A DNA stretch of 64,000 bases from Agathobaculum massiliense (GTDB lineage Bacteria > Bacillota > Clostridia > Oscillospirales > Butyricicoccaceae), in contig NZ_OMPN01000001.1 in the NCBI RefSeq assembly GCF_900291975.1, forward strand, positions 2,866,501 through 2,930,500, given 5' to 3'. The translations under genes were made by a program, and so were the position numbers. The notes beneath the pieces are model-generated. The model did no database searches and had not been told where the DNA came from. It saw only the letters and a program-made list of their open reading frames with translations. Position 1 is the stretch's first letter, and each line of letters starts with the position of its first letter. Below, piece after piece: positions 31,149-39,369 of this stretch.

Positions 31149-34100
31149 ATGCCGCAATGGACCAAAGAGCAGGAAACCGCCATCCATGACAGGGGCGGCG
31201 CGCTGCTGGTGTCGGCGGCGGCAGGCTCGGGCAAGACCGCGGTGCTGGTCGAGCGCGTGCTCGCACGTCTGACCGACCCGACCGATCCGGTGGATATCGA
31301 CCGTCTGCTGCTCGTGACCTTTACCAACGCGGCGGCAGCGGAGATGCGCGAGCGCATCTCCGCTGCGCTGGGCGAGGCGGCAGCGAAAGCGCCGCACGAT
31401 ACGCGCCTGCGCCGTCAGATGTTTCTGGTACACCGCGCGAAGATCACGACCGTACACGCGCTGTGCCTGTCGCTCGCGCGCGAGCAGGCGGCGGCGCTCG
31501 GCATCGCGCCGGATTTCCGGCTGATGGATGAGAACGAGGGCAAGATCTTGCGCGCCGAGGTGCTTGAGGAGGTGCTCGACGCAGCATATGAGCGCGGGGA
31601 TGAGGGCTTTTTCGCGCTCTGCGACCTGCTCGCCGCAGGGCGGGACGACAAGAAGCTGGGCGAGGTCATCCTTGGCACTTACGAAAAAATACAGGCGCAT
31701 CCCGACCCGCGCGCTTTCATGGAGGAGGTGCGGCAGGGGCTGTACGCGCGCGGGATGGATACGCCGCACGGGCGCGTCCTGCTTGCGCAGGCGCGCGCGG
31801 CGGCGGAGCACGGCGCGGCGTTTCTGCGCATGACGGCGGCTGCGGTGACCGGCGTCGACGGCCTGGCCGATGCTTACCTGCCCGCGCTGACGAGCGATCT
31901 GAATCGCGCCGAGCGCCTGCTGGAAGCCCTGCGCGGCGGGGAGTGGGATGCCTGTGTGGAGGCCGCGCGGTCGATCACGTTCGACCGGCTGGGAGCCGCG
32001 CGTAAATTTGAGGACAAGGCGTTCCTTGAGGAAGTCAAGGCGATGCGCGAGGAGTGGAAGGACGCCGCTAAAGCCATCCGCGGCAAATGGCTGACCGTTA
32101 CGGCGGCCGAGGCCGAATACGACCGCGCCCTGACCGCGCGCGCGCTGTTTTCGCTGATCGACATGGTAAATGCGTTTGACGACGCCTTTTCCGCGGCCAA
32201 GCGCACGCGGAACGCGGCGGATTTCAACGATTTGGAGCATTTTGCGGTGCGCCTGCTGTACGAGGGGAGACGGCCCTCCGCACTGGCCGCAGCGCTGTCC
32301 GAAGGTTACGCGGAGATCGCGGTGGATGAATACCAGGACACCAATGCCGTGCAGGACGCGATCTTCCGCGCGCTGTCCCGCGATGGGACCAACCTGTTTA
32401 TGGTGGGCGACGTCAAGCAGAGCATCTACGGATTCCGGCTGGCCGACCCCTCCATCTTCCTGTCCAAATACCGGACCTTTGCCGAGGCGGGGGAAGCGGA
32501 TGCGGGACAGCCGCGCCGCGTAGTGCTGGGGCGGAACTTCCGCTCGCGCGCGGCGGTGCTGGATGCGTGCAACTATCTGTTTGCCGCCGTGATGGGCGAA
32601 ACGGTGGGCGGCTTGGCGTATACCGATCGGGAAGCGTTGCATCTGGGCGCGGACTATTATCCGGACGCGGACGACCCGCGCTATCGGACCGAGGTGTTGC
32701 TGGTGGACGCGGCGGGGCTTGGCGAGGACGACGACGCGCCCGACAAGACTGCGCTCGAGGCCCAGCTCGCCGCGCAGCGCATCCGCGCGCTGCTGGACGA
32801 GGGCTTTCCCGTGCTGGATAAGGAAACGGGCGCCCTACGTCCGGTTACGCCGGGGGATATCGTGATCCTGCTGCGCGCCACCAAAACCAAGGCGCGCACG
32901 TTCATCGCCGCGCTTGAGCAGACGGGCGTTTCCGCGAGCGCGGAGGAGCGCGGCGGCCTGTTGGAAACCGCCGAGGTGGGCGCGGTGGTTTCGCTCCTGA
33001 ACGTGATCGACAACCCGAGGCAGGACGTGGACCTGATCGGCGTGCTGCGTTCGCCGCTGTTCGGCTTCACCGAGCAGGAGCTGGCGGATATCCGGCTGAC
33101 AGACCGCAAGGCAAGCTATTACGACGCGCTTATACAGTCGCGCGGCGCTTTCCCGAAGGTCGAGGTGTTCCTGCAGCGGCTGGACTTCCTGCGCGGCTTC
33201 GCGTGCGACCAGCCGGTGTACCGTCTGCTGTGGGAGATCTATGACCAGACGGGAGCGCTCGGCCTGTACGGCGCGCTGCCCAACGGCGCGCAGCGGCAGG
33301 CCAACCTGCTCGCTTTCTTCGAGCGGGCGCGGGCGTTCGAGGGGCAGGGCTTCCGCGGTTTGTTCGCGTTCGTGCGCCTGCTGCGCGGCATGCAGGAAAC
33401 GGGCGAGGACTTCCAGACGGTTGGCGCAGAGGCGTCGGGCGGCGCGGTGCGCATCATGAGCATCCACAAATCCAAGGGGCTGGAATTTCCGGTCGTGCTG
33501 CTGGCGGACTGCGCGAAGCAATTTAACGAAGCGGACCTGCGCGAGCCGGTGCTGGTGCATCAGTCACTGGGGATTGGCGGCAAGTGCCGCGACCGGAGCC
33601 GCGGCGTACAGTACGACACAGCCGAGCGCACAGCGGTCGCGGTGCTGCAGCGTCGCGAGATGGTAAGCGAGGAGCTGCGCGTATTGTATGTTGCGCTTAC
33701 GCGCGCGAAAGAGAAGCTCATCCTCACCTGCGCAAGCGGGACGCTGCAGCGGTCGCTGGAAAAATGGGCGCGGCTGGCCGCGTTGGACGAGCTGCCGCAG
33801 TATGCGATGGGCGCGGTGCGCGCGCCGCTGGCCTGGATACTCGCGCCGCTGCTGCGGCACCCCTGCGCGCGCGCGCTGAAAGAACAGTATGGCTTGTCGG
33901 TGCCGGAGCGCGGTACGGATAACGATGCGTTCCTCCTGCGCGTGTACCAGCCGGACGAGCTGGCGCTGCCGGAGCGGGAGGTGCTGCGCTATGTGGAGAC
34001 GGACACGGCGGGATACGAGGTCAAGCCTTACCTGAGCTATCCGCGCGCTTATCTTTCCGAGCTGCCCAGCAAGCTGACCGCGACCGGCGTGGGCCGCGGC

Positions 34101-34715
34101 TACCGTGCGGACGAGGCTGCGGAGGAGACGGCGCCCCCGCGCCGCGAGCCGAAGCTGCGTGCGCCACTGTTCGAGCAGGAGGCGCGGCGCCTCACGCCCG
34201 CTGAGATCGGCACGGCGCACCATCTGTTTATGCAGTTCTGCAATTTCGCGGCGGCCGCCGCGCCAGGCGGCGTGGAGCGCGAGCGCGACCGGCTGGAGGA
34301 AAAGCGCATCCTGTCGCCGCAGCAGGCGGCGGCGATTGAGCCGGAAAAGATTCGGGCGTTTTTCACCTCGGCACTGTACCGCGGGTTGATGGCGGAGCAT
34401 TCAGTGCGGCGGGAGTTTAAGTTCTCAGTGCTGGTGCCAGCCGCACGGTATTTTCCAGTCGCGGCCGACGCACCGGAGGAAAAGGTGCTGCTACAGGGCG
34501 TGATCGACTGCCTGATCGACACACCGGAGGGCTTTGTGATCGTGGATTTCAAAACCGACCGCGTATCAAAGGACGGGCTTGCCGCCCGCGCGGCGCGGTA
34601 CCGCCCGCAGCTTGACGCGTATGCGGATGCGGTGGAGGCGGTTTTCGGTAGGCCGGTGAAACAGCGCGTTTTGTACTTTTTTGATACGGGAAATACCTGG
34701 GAAATGGGGGAATAG
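31149..34715 (+). CDS. addA: ATP-dependent helicase/nuclease subunit A
   Basis: The 1188-residue UvrD-type helicase plus RecB-family nuclease has Walker A A-A-A-G-S-G-K-T-A-V-L-V (about residues 21-32), T-F-T-N-A-A-A-A-E-M, Walker B-like A-V-D-E-Y-Q-D-T-N, V-G-D-V-K-Q-S-I-Y-G-F, the S-I-H-K-S-K-G-L-E-F-P-V-V motif and the Y-V-A-L-T-R-A-K motif. The C-terminal nuclease has G-T-A-H-H and V-I-V-D-F-K-T-D. It provides the 3'-5' helicase and nuclease of AddAB. The start is the ATG one base after the addB stop; a GTG at 31140 is also in frame. GGTAGGGGG precedes it. Confidence 0.96.
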   Translation: MPQWTKEQETAIHDRGGALLVSAAAGSGKTAVLVERVLARLTDPTDPVDIDRLLLVTFTNAAAAEMRERISAALGEAAAKAPHDTRLRRQMFLVHRAKITTVHALCLSLAREQAAALGIAPDFRLMDENEGKILRAEVLEEVLDAAYERGDEGFFALCDLLAAGRDDKKLGEVILGTYEKIQAHPDPRAFMEEVRQGLYARGMDTPHGRVLLAQARAAAEHGAAFLRMTAAAVTGVDGLADAYLPALTSDLNRAERLLEALRGGEWDACVEAARSITFDRLGAARKFEDKAFLEEVKAMREEWKDAAKAIRGKWLTVTAAEAEYDRALTARALFSLIDMVNAFDDAFSAAKRTRNAADFNDLEHFAVRLLYEGRRPSALAAALSEGYAEIAVDEYQDTNAVQDAIFRALSRDGTNLFMVGDVKQSIYGFRLADPSIFLSKYRTFAEAGEADAGQPRRVVLGRNFRSRAAVLDACNYLFAAVMGETVGGLAYTDREALHLGADYYPDADDPRYRTEVLLVDAAGLGEDDDAPDKTALEAQLAAQRIRALLDEGFPVLDKETGALRPVTPGDIVILLRATKTKARTFIAALEQTGVSASAEERGGLLETAEVGAVVSLLNVIDNPRQDVDLIGVLRSPLFGFTEQELADIRLTDRKASYYDALIQSRGAFPKVEVFLQRLDFLRGFACDQPVYRLLWEIYDQTGALGLYGALPNGAQRQANLLAFFERARAFEGQGFRGLFAFVRLLRGMQETGEDFQTVGAEASGGAVRIMSIHKSKGLEFPVVLLADCAKQFNEADLREPVLVHQSLGIGGKCRDRSRGVQYDTAERTAVAVLQRREMVSEELRVLYVALTRAKEKLILTCASGTLQRSLEKWARLAALDELPQYAMGAVRAPLAWILAPLLRHPCARALKEQYGLSVPERGTDNDAFLLRVYQPDELALPEREVLRYVETDTAGYEVKPYLSYPRAYLSELPSKLTATGVGRGYRADEAAEETAPPRREPKLRAPLFEQEARRLTPAEIGTAHHLFMQFCNFAAAAAPGGVERERDRLEEKRILSPQQAAAIEPEKIRAFFTSALYRGLMAEHSVRREFKFSVLVPAARYFPVAADAPEEKVLLQGVIDCLIDTPEGFVIVDFKTDRVSKDGLAARAARYRPQLDAYADAVEAVFGRPVKQRVLYFFDTGNTWEMGE

Positions 34716-34738
34716 CGGTTAAGGATGCGTTAAGAAAA

Positions 34739-34810
34739 CGCCGATCGGGTTGACAAGGCCGCGGATAGATGGTAGCCTGTTATCAGCAAAAGAGAGCAAC
34801 CCCATCGGCG
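34739..34810 (+). repeat. Long-range inverted repeat with terminator-like hairpin (structured element)
   Basis: Arms CGCCGATCGGGTTG (34739-34752) and CAACCCCATCGGCG (34797-34810) pair 13 of 14 around 44 nt that hold a smaller GCGGATA/TTATCAGC pairing. The 3' arm ends in CGGCG, which can instead pair with the CGCCG that follows it (loop GAAAA), ahead of CAAG and five T. Two exclusive folds result, as in an attenuator or small RNA. No reading frame in 34716-35056 is convincing. Confidence 0.5.
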
Positions 34811-34860
34811 GAAAACGCCGCAAGTTTTTAAGTAGACCACAACATTCATTCCTCATTTCT

Positions 34861-34902
34861 AATAGAAAGAACCGCAGCAGATCTGCTGCGGTTCTTTCTA
34901 TT
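34861..34902. terminator. Perfect 42-bp palindrome (21-bp arms, no loop)
   Basis: The 21-bp arm from AATAGAAAGAACC to CAGCAGA is followed directly by its exact complement. T/A-rich ends on both strands suit a bidirectional terminator between addA and guaB, though the absence of a loop and the length are unusual. Confidence 0.65.
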
Positions 34903-34974
34903 GTCCGCATCGCTATTGCGCGCTTTGTATAAGCGGGCCGCGCCAAAAACCTGCAAAATCTGCTATATGCCTGC

Positions 34975-35003
34975 TTTACTTTACCTGGTAAAAAGGATAT
35001 AAT
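34975..35003 (+). promoter_or_regulatory. Promoter of guaB
   Basis: TTTACT, 17-bp spacer, TATAAT, 53 bp before guaB. Confidence 0.78.
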
Positions 35004-35056
35004 AAAAAGCAATATACAATCTGGAAAAACAGGAATGAAAAAGGAGAGGAAAACGT

Positions 35057-36562
35057 ATGGCGTATTATTTTAGCGAGCCTTCGCACACGTTCAACGAATA
35101 CCTGCTCGTACCCGGTTATTCGTCCGCGGAATGTATTCCAGCGAACGTCAGCCTCCGCACCCCGATCGTCAAGTTCAGAAAAGGACAGGAGTCCTCCCTG
35201 TATGCGAACATCCCGATGGTTTCGGCCATCATGCAGGCGGTTTCGGACGACCGCATGGCGATCGCGCTTGCGCAGGAGGGCGGCATTTCCTTTATTTACG
35301 GCTCGCAGACCATCGAGAGCGAGGCCGCGATGGTGTCCCGCGTCAAAAGCTACAAGGCCGGCTTTATCGTATCCGATTCCAACGTCAAGCCGGATCAGAC
35401 GCTGGCGGATATCCTCGACCTGAAAGCGCGGACCGGCCACTCCACCGTTGCGGTCACGGACGACGGCACGGCTACCGGCAGACTGCTCGGCATCGTCACC
35501 AGCCGCGATTACCGCGTTTCCCGTATGGAAACCAACGTGAAGGTGTCCGAGTTCATGACCCCGTTTGAAAAGCTGATTACCGCGCCGGCGGACACCACGC
35601 TCAAGATCGCCAACGATATCATATGGGATCATAAGCTTAATTCGCTCCCGCTGGTGGATGAGGAGCAGCATCTTGTTTATCTGGTGTTCCGCAAGGACTA
35701 TGACAGCCACAAGGCAAATTCGCTCGAACTGCTTGACGAGCATAAGCGCTATGTTGTGGGCGCGGGCATTAATACCCGCGATTATGCCGAGCGCGTACCC
35801 GCTCTGGTCGAGGCCGGCGCGGATGTGCTGTGCATCGATTCCTCCGAGGGCTTTTCCGAGTGGCAGAGCCGTACGCTCGCGTGGGTGCGCGAGAATTACG
35901 GCGACACGGTCAAGGTCGGCGCGGGCAACGTCGTCGACCGGGAAGGCTTCCGCTTCCTCGCGGACGCGGGCGCGGACTTTGTCAAGGTCGGCATCGGCGG
36001 CGGCTCGATCTGCATTACCCGCGAGCAGAAGGGCATCGGCCGCGGTCAGGCGACCGCGCTGATCGAGGTTGCCGCGGCGCGCGATGAATATTACCTGGAA
36101 ACCGGCGTATATGTGCCGATCTGCTCGGACGGCGGCATCGTACACGATTACCATTGCACGCTGGCGCTGGCCATGGGTGCGGACTTCCTGATGCTGGGGC
36201 GCTACTTCTCCCGCTTTGACGAATCCCCGACCAACAAGGTCAACATCAACGGCAGCTACATGAAGGAATACTGGGGCGAAGGCTCGGCCCGCGCGCGCAA
36301 CTGGCAGCGCTACGACATGGGCGGCGACAAGAAGCTGTCCTTTGAGGAGGGCGTGGATTCCTATGTGCCGTACGCCGGCTCGCTCAAGGATAACTTGGGG
36401 CTGACGCTGAGCAAGGTGCGTTCGACTATGTGCAACTGCGGCGCGCTCTCCATTCCGGAATTCCAGAAGAAGGCGAAGATTACGCTCGTATCCGCCACCT
36501 CGATTGTCGAGGGCGGCGCGCATGACGTTGTGCTGAAGGAAACCTCGACAACGTCCAAGTAA
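35057..36562 (+). CDS. guaB: IMP dehydrogenase
   Basis: This enzyme oxidises IMP to XMP with NAD+, the first committed step to guanine nucleotides. The 501 residues form a TIM barrel with an inserted pair of CBS domains (about residues 95-220: [25 protein letters not shown]). The catalytic loop is [20 protein letters not shown] with the thioimidate Cys near residue 319. D-S-S-E-G and the substrate loop C-S-D-G-G-I are present. The loop differs from the common G-P-G-S-I-C-T-T-R and matches a clostridial subgroup. Own promoter and terminator; AAGGAGAGG upstream of ATG. Confidence 0.95.
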   Translation: MAYYFSEPSHTFNEYLLVPGYSSAECIPANVSLRTPIVKFRKGQESSLYANIPMVSAIMQAVSDDRMAIALAQEGGISFIYGSQTIESEAAMVSRVKSYKAGFIVSDSNVKPDQTLADILDLKARTGHSTVAVTDDGTATGRLLGIVTSRDYRVSRMETNVKVSEFMTPFEKLITAPADTTLKIANDIIWDHKLNSLPLVDEEQHLVYLVFRKDYDSHKANSLELLDEHKRYVVGAGINTRDYAERVPALVEAGADVLCIDSSEGFSEWQSRTLAWVRENYGDTVKVGAGNVVDREGFRFLADAGADFVKVGIGGGSICITREQKGIGRGQATALIEVAAARDEYYLETGVYVPICSDGGIVHDYHCTLALAMGADFLMLGRYFSRFDESPTNKVNINGSYMKEYWGEGSARARNWQRYDMGGDKKLSFEEGVDSYVPYAGSLKDNLGLTLSKVRSTMCNCGALSIPEFQKKAKITLVSATSIVEGGAHDVVLKETSTTSK

Positions 36563-36581
36563 TACGGTTTTTGACCCTAAG

Positions 36582-36612
36582 ATTGCCCCGTAGAAGACTG
36601 CGGGGCAATTCT
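36582..36612 (+). terminator. Terminator of guaB
   Basis: TTGCCCCG/CGGGGCAA stem with T-rich tail. Confidence 0.82.
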
Positions 36613-36631
36613 TATCGGAAAGGAGGCAGAC

Positions 36632-37285
36632 ATGGATACGGAAAAGTGGATGGACGCGTTCACACAGGCGGTGCTGGAAGCGTTCGGTGAAAGGGTGTGC
36701 TGCGTTGGCCTGCAGGGCAGCCGAGCCCGCGGGGAAGCGGGGCCGGACGGCGACATTGATGTGGTCGTGATCCTGGATGCATGGCACATGGAGGACTGGC
36801 CGCGCTATGAGGCGGTGCTGGAAAGCCTGCCCGCACGGGACAAGGTGTGCGGCTTTGTATCCGGCTGGGAAGAACTGCTGCACTGGGAGCCGTCCGAGCT
36901 GTTCGGGTTCTACTATGATACTAGGGTGTGGTACGGCAGCCTTGCGGCGCTGCGGGAGCGCTTCGGTCCGTCCGACGCCCGCCGCGCCGTGAGGATCGGC
37001 GCCTGCGGGATCTACCATATGTGCGTACATAACCGCCTGCACGAAAAAAGCGGGCAGCTCCTGCGGGAGCTGTATAAATCCGCCTTTTTCGTTCTGCGCG
37101 CGGTGCATTTCTGTCGGACGGGCGCGTTTGTTGTCCGCCGGTCGGAGCTTCTGCCGCTATTGCAGGGGGAGGAACGGCTGATCCTGACGGCGGGCATGCC
37201 GCATCAGGAGGGGACGGAACCGTTTGCAATCCAATCCGAGCGGCTTTTGCAGTGGGCGGGTAGCCTGATCCGGTCTTACACTTGA
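36632..37285 (+). CDS. Nucleotidyltransferase-domain protein
   Basis: The 217-residue product has an intact pol-beta-type motif: G-L-Q-G-S-R-A-R-G-E-A-G-P-D-G-D-I-D-V-V-V (Gly29-Ser30, Asp41 and Asp43). The C-terminal half is helical and HEPN/KNTase-C-like (I-Y-H-M-C-V-H-N-R-L-H-E-K-S-G-Q-L-L-R-E-L-Y-K-S-A-F-F-V-L-R-A). The layout resembles aminoglycoside-type or house-cleaning nucleotidyltransferases, but the substrate is unknown and I make no resistance claim. It contrasts with the degenerate MNT at 946. AAGGAGGC lies upstream. The next gene (CLC) begins 12 bp after its stop, so they are probably cotranscribed. Confidence 0.78.
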   Translation: MDTEKWMDAFTQAVLEAFGERVCCVGLQGSRARGEAGPDGDIDVVVILDAWHMEDWPRYEAVLESLPARDKVCGFVSGWEELLHWEPSELFGFYYDTRVWYGSLAALRERFGPSDARRAVRIGACGIYHMCVHNRLHEKSGQLLRELYKSAFFVLRAVHFCRTGAFVVRRSELLPLLQGEERLILTAGMPHQEGTEPFAIQSERLLQWAGSLIRSYT

Positions 37286-37297
37286 GGGTTTTGAGGA

Positions 37298-38569
37298 ATG
37301 AGGGAGAGTGTGGGAATGGAATGGGAGTACTGGAAGAAGCAGGCGAAAAACGCGCTTATCTTTGCGAGATGGTGCGTGTTCGCGGTTGTGATCGGCGTTG
37401 TGGTCGGGGTGACCGGCACGGCGTTCCACCACGCGCTCGACTGGGCGGGGAGGATGCGGGAGCAGCATGACTGGCTGCTGTACCTCCTGCCGCTCGCGGG
37501 TGTGTTCATCGCGTTCTGGTATAAGAAGAGCGAAATGCCGCTGGAACGCGGTACGAATTTCATTTTAACATCGGTGCGGGAGAACCATCCGGTCCGCCTG
37601 CGGCTGGCGCCGAGCATTTTCGTCACCTCGATGCTGACCCACCTTTGCGGCGGCTCCGCGGGACGTGAGGGCGCGGCGCTTCAGCTCGGCGGTTCGATCT
37701 CGGGCAACATCGGACACTGGATGCGGCTGGACGACCGTGATTCACGCACGATTACCATGTGCGGCATGGCGGCGGGCTTTGCGGCGCTGTTCGGCACGCC
37801 GCTGGCGGCGACCGTATTCGCGATGGAGGTCATCAGCGTGGGTGTGATGTATTATGCGGCTCTGTTCCCGTGTGTACTGGCGTCGCTGATTGCGCATGGC
37901 GTCGCCGTCGCGCTGGGGGGAGAAACCACGCGCTTCGCCCTCCATGCCGTGCCGGATCGGCTCGACGCGCCTCTGATCGCGCGCCTGGTGCTGTTTGGCG
38001 TGGTATGCGCGGTGCTGAGCGCGGTGGTCTGCATCCTGTTCCACCAGATCGGGCGCTTTTTGAAAAGGAAGATCCCCAACCAGTATATCTGCATTGCCGC
38101 CGGCGGCGCGGCTGTCGCAGCGGTGTCGCTGCTGCTCGGCACACGGGACTACAACGGCGCGGGCATGGCGGTGATCGAACGGGCCATTGCGGGGGAGGCG
38201 CACTACACGGCGTTTTTTATTAAGCTTGTGCTGACCGCCATCACGATCGGCGTGGGGTATAAGGGCGGCGAGATCGTGCCGGTGCTGTTCATCGGGGCGA
38301 CGTTCGGCGCCGCTTACGGCGGGTTTTTTGGTCTCGCCCCTTCCTTCGCCGCCGGACTTGGCATGACGGCGGTGTTCTGCGGCGTGACTAACTCCCCGTT
38401 GACCTCGATCCTGCTGGCCTATGAGCTGTTCGGCGGGCAGTCGCTCGGCCTGTTTGCGCTTGTGATTTCCATTGCCTATATGCTCAGCGGCTATTACGGC
38501 CTGTACAGCGAACAGAAGATCCTGTACTCCAAGATGCGGCCGCAATTTATCGACAGAAAAACCAAGTAA
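37298..38569 (+). CDS. CLC-family channel/antiporter, probably CLC-F (fluoride) type
   Basis: The 423-residue membrane protein has about ten helices. It contains G-G-S-A-G-R-E-G-A-A-L-Q-L-G-G with the gating Glu, and E-R-G-T-N-F-I where chloride-type CLCs have G-S-G-I-P. The late motif is S-G-Y-Y-G-L-Y-S-E-Q. These features match the CLC-F subclass as I recall it (G-N-N-L-I-type filter, G-S-A-G-R-E-G-T, S-G-H-x-G-I-Y), which exports F- in exchange for H+. No fluoride riboswitch precedes it. ATG 37316 (M-E-W-E-Y) with GGGAGAG upstream is an equally good start. It lies 12 bp after the nucleotidyltransferase gene. Confidence 0.82.
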   Translation: MRESVGMEWEYWKKQAKNALIFARWCVFAVVIGVVVGVTGTAFHHALDWAGRMREQHDWLLYLLPLAGVFIAFWYKKSEMPLERGTNFILTSVRENHPVRLRLAPSIFVTSMLTHLCGGSAGREGAALQLGGSISGNIGHWMRLDDRDSRTITMCGMAAGFAALFGTPLAATVFAMEVISVGVMYYAALFPCVLASLIAHGVAVALGGETTRFALHAVPDRLDAPLIARLVLFGVVCAVLSAVVCILFHQIGRFLKRKIPNQYICIAAGGAAVAAVSLLLGTRDYNGAGMAVIERAIAGEAHYTAFFIKLVLTAITIGVGYKGGEIVPVLFIGATFGAAYGGFFGLAPSFAAGLGMTAVFCGVTNSPLTSILLAYELFGGQSLGLFALVISIAYMLSGYYGLYSEQKILYSKMRPQFIDRKTK

Positions 38570-38610
38570 GGCGGCGCGTCCGCCGGTATTCCCCGGGAGG
38601 AAGAGAACCA

Positions 38611-39267
38611 ATGCACGATTTCAAAGGCGCAATTTTCGATATGGATGGCACGCTGCTCGACTCCATGCCGGTATGGAAACGGCTGACACAGGGGTACCTG
38701 AGCCAGTTCGGCCTGCACATCACGGATCAGGACTATGCGGTGACCGAGGGCTTTTCCCAGCCGCAGGTGGCGCAGTATTTCATCGAGCGCTATCCAGAGC
38801 TGCCGATTGACGTGCAGAGCATGATGGACGGGATGGACCGCCTGATCACCGCGCGCTATGAAACGATAGCCAGGCCGAAGGACGGGGTGTTCCGGTTTCT
38901 GGAGGGACTGCGCCGCCGCGGCGTAAAAATGGCGATCGCCACGCTGACCGCGCGGCGGCATGCGGAAAAGGCGCTGCGCGACCGCGGGATGATGAATTAT
39001 TTCGCATTCATGCTGACGATCGAGGATGTCGGCATCTCCAAGCACGAGCCGGATATCTACCTGCGCGCGGCGGAGCGGCTGGGGCTGCGCCCTGCGGACT
39101 GCATCGTGTTCGAGGACGCGCCCTACGCAGGCGTAACCGCAAAGCGGGCGGGCTTTCGGGTATGCGGCATGGCCGAGCCGGCCTATGCGGCGGGGGAGGC
39201 CGAGCTGCGGGCAGCCAGCGACTTCTTTGTGGAGGCATCCTTTGACGAACTGGCAGGAAAGTTGTAA
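38611..39267 (+). CDS. HAD-superfamily hydrolase (beta-phosphoglucomutase/phosphatase type)
   Basis: The 218-residue protein has motif I F-D10-M-D12-G-T-L-L-D-S-M, a helical cap, motif II I-A-T-L-T-A, motif III Lys in I-S-K-H-E-P-D-I-Y, and motif IV I-V-F-E-D-A-P-Y-A-G-V. It belongs to the cap-C1 subgroup that includes beta-phosphoglucomutase and sugar-phosphate phosphatases. The substrate cannot be told. It starts 41 bp after the CLC gene with GGGAGGAAG upstream, so they may share a transcript. Confidence 0.88.
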   Translation: MHDFKGAIFDMDGTLLDSMPVWKRLTQGYLSQFGLHITDQDYAVTEGFSQPQVAQYFIERYPELPIDVQSMMDGMDRLITARYETIARPKDGVFRFLEGLRRRGVKMAIATLTARRHAEKALRDRGMMNYFAFMLTIEDVGISKHEPDIYLRAAERLGLRPADCIVFEDAPYAGVTAKRAGFRVCGMAEPAYAAGEAELRAASDFFVEASFDELAGKL

Positions 39268-39274
39268 AAAAAAC

Positions 39275-39303
39275 TTGCAATATCAACGATTATCCCGTAA
39301 ACT
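39275..39303 (+). promoter_or_regulatory. Promoter of the MATE-luxS operon
   Basis: TTGCAA, 17-bp spacer, TAAACT. The ~60-nt leader contains a GCTGCG-CCGGA/TCCGG-GGCGGC hairpin directly before the ribosome binding region. Confidence 0.6.
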
Positions 39304-39369
39304 ATAAGTGAGGATAAATTTGAGCTGCGCCGGACAAGCTCCGGGGCGGCTTCGTTGTCGTTAGGGGGA

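Noticed and set aside
30852-32642. 596-codon minus-strand frame over addB/addA
   Set aside because: It spans the junction of two well-defined helicase/nuclease genes and lacks any start signal or domain.
34750-34778. TTGACA as the -35 box of a promoter
   Set aside because: At 17 bp the -10 would be TAGCCT, a poor match, and the TTG is part of an inverted-repeat arm. The guaB promoter at 34975 is far better.
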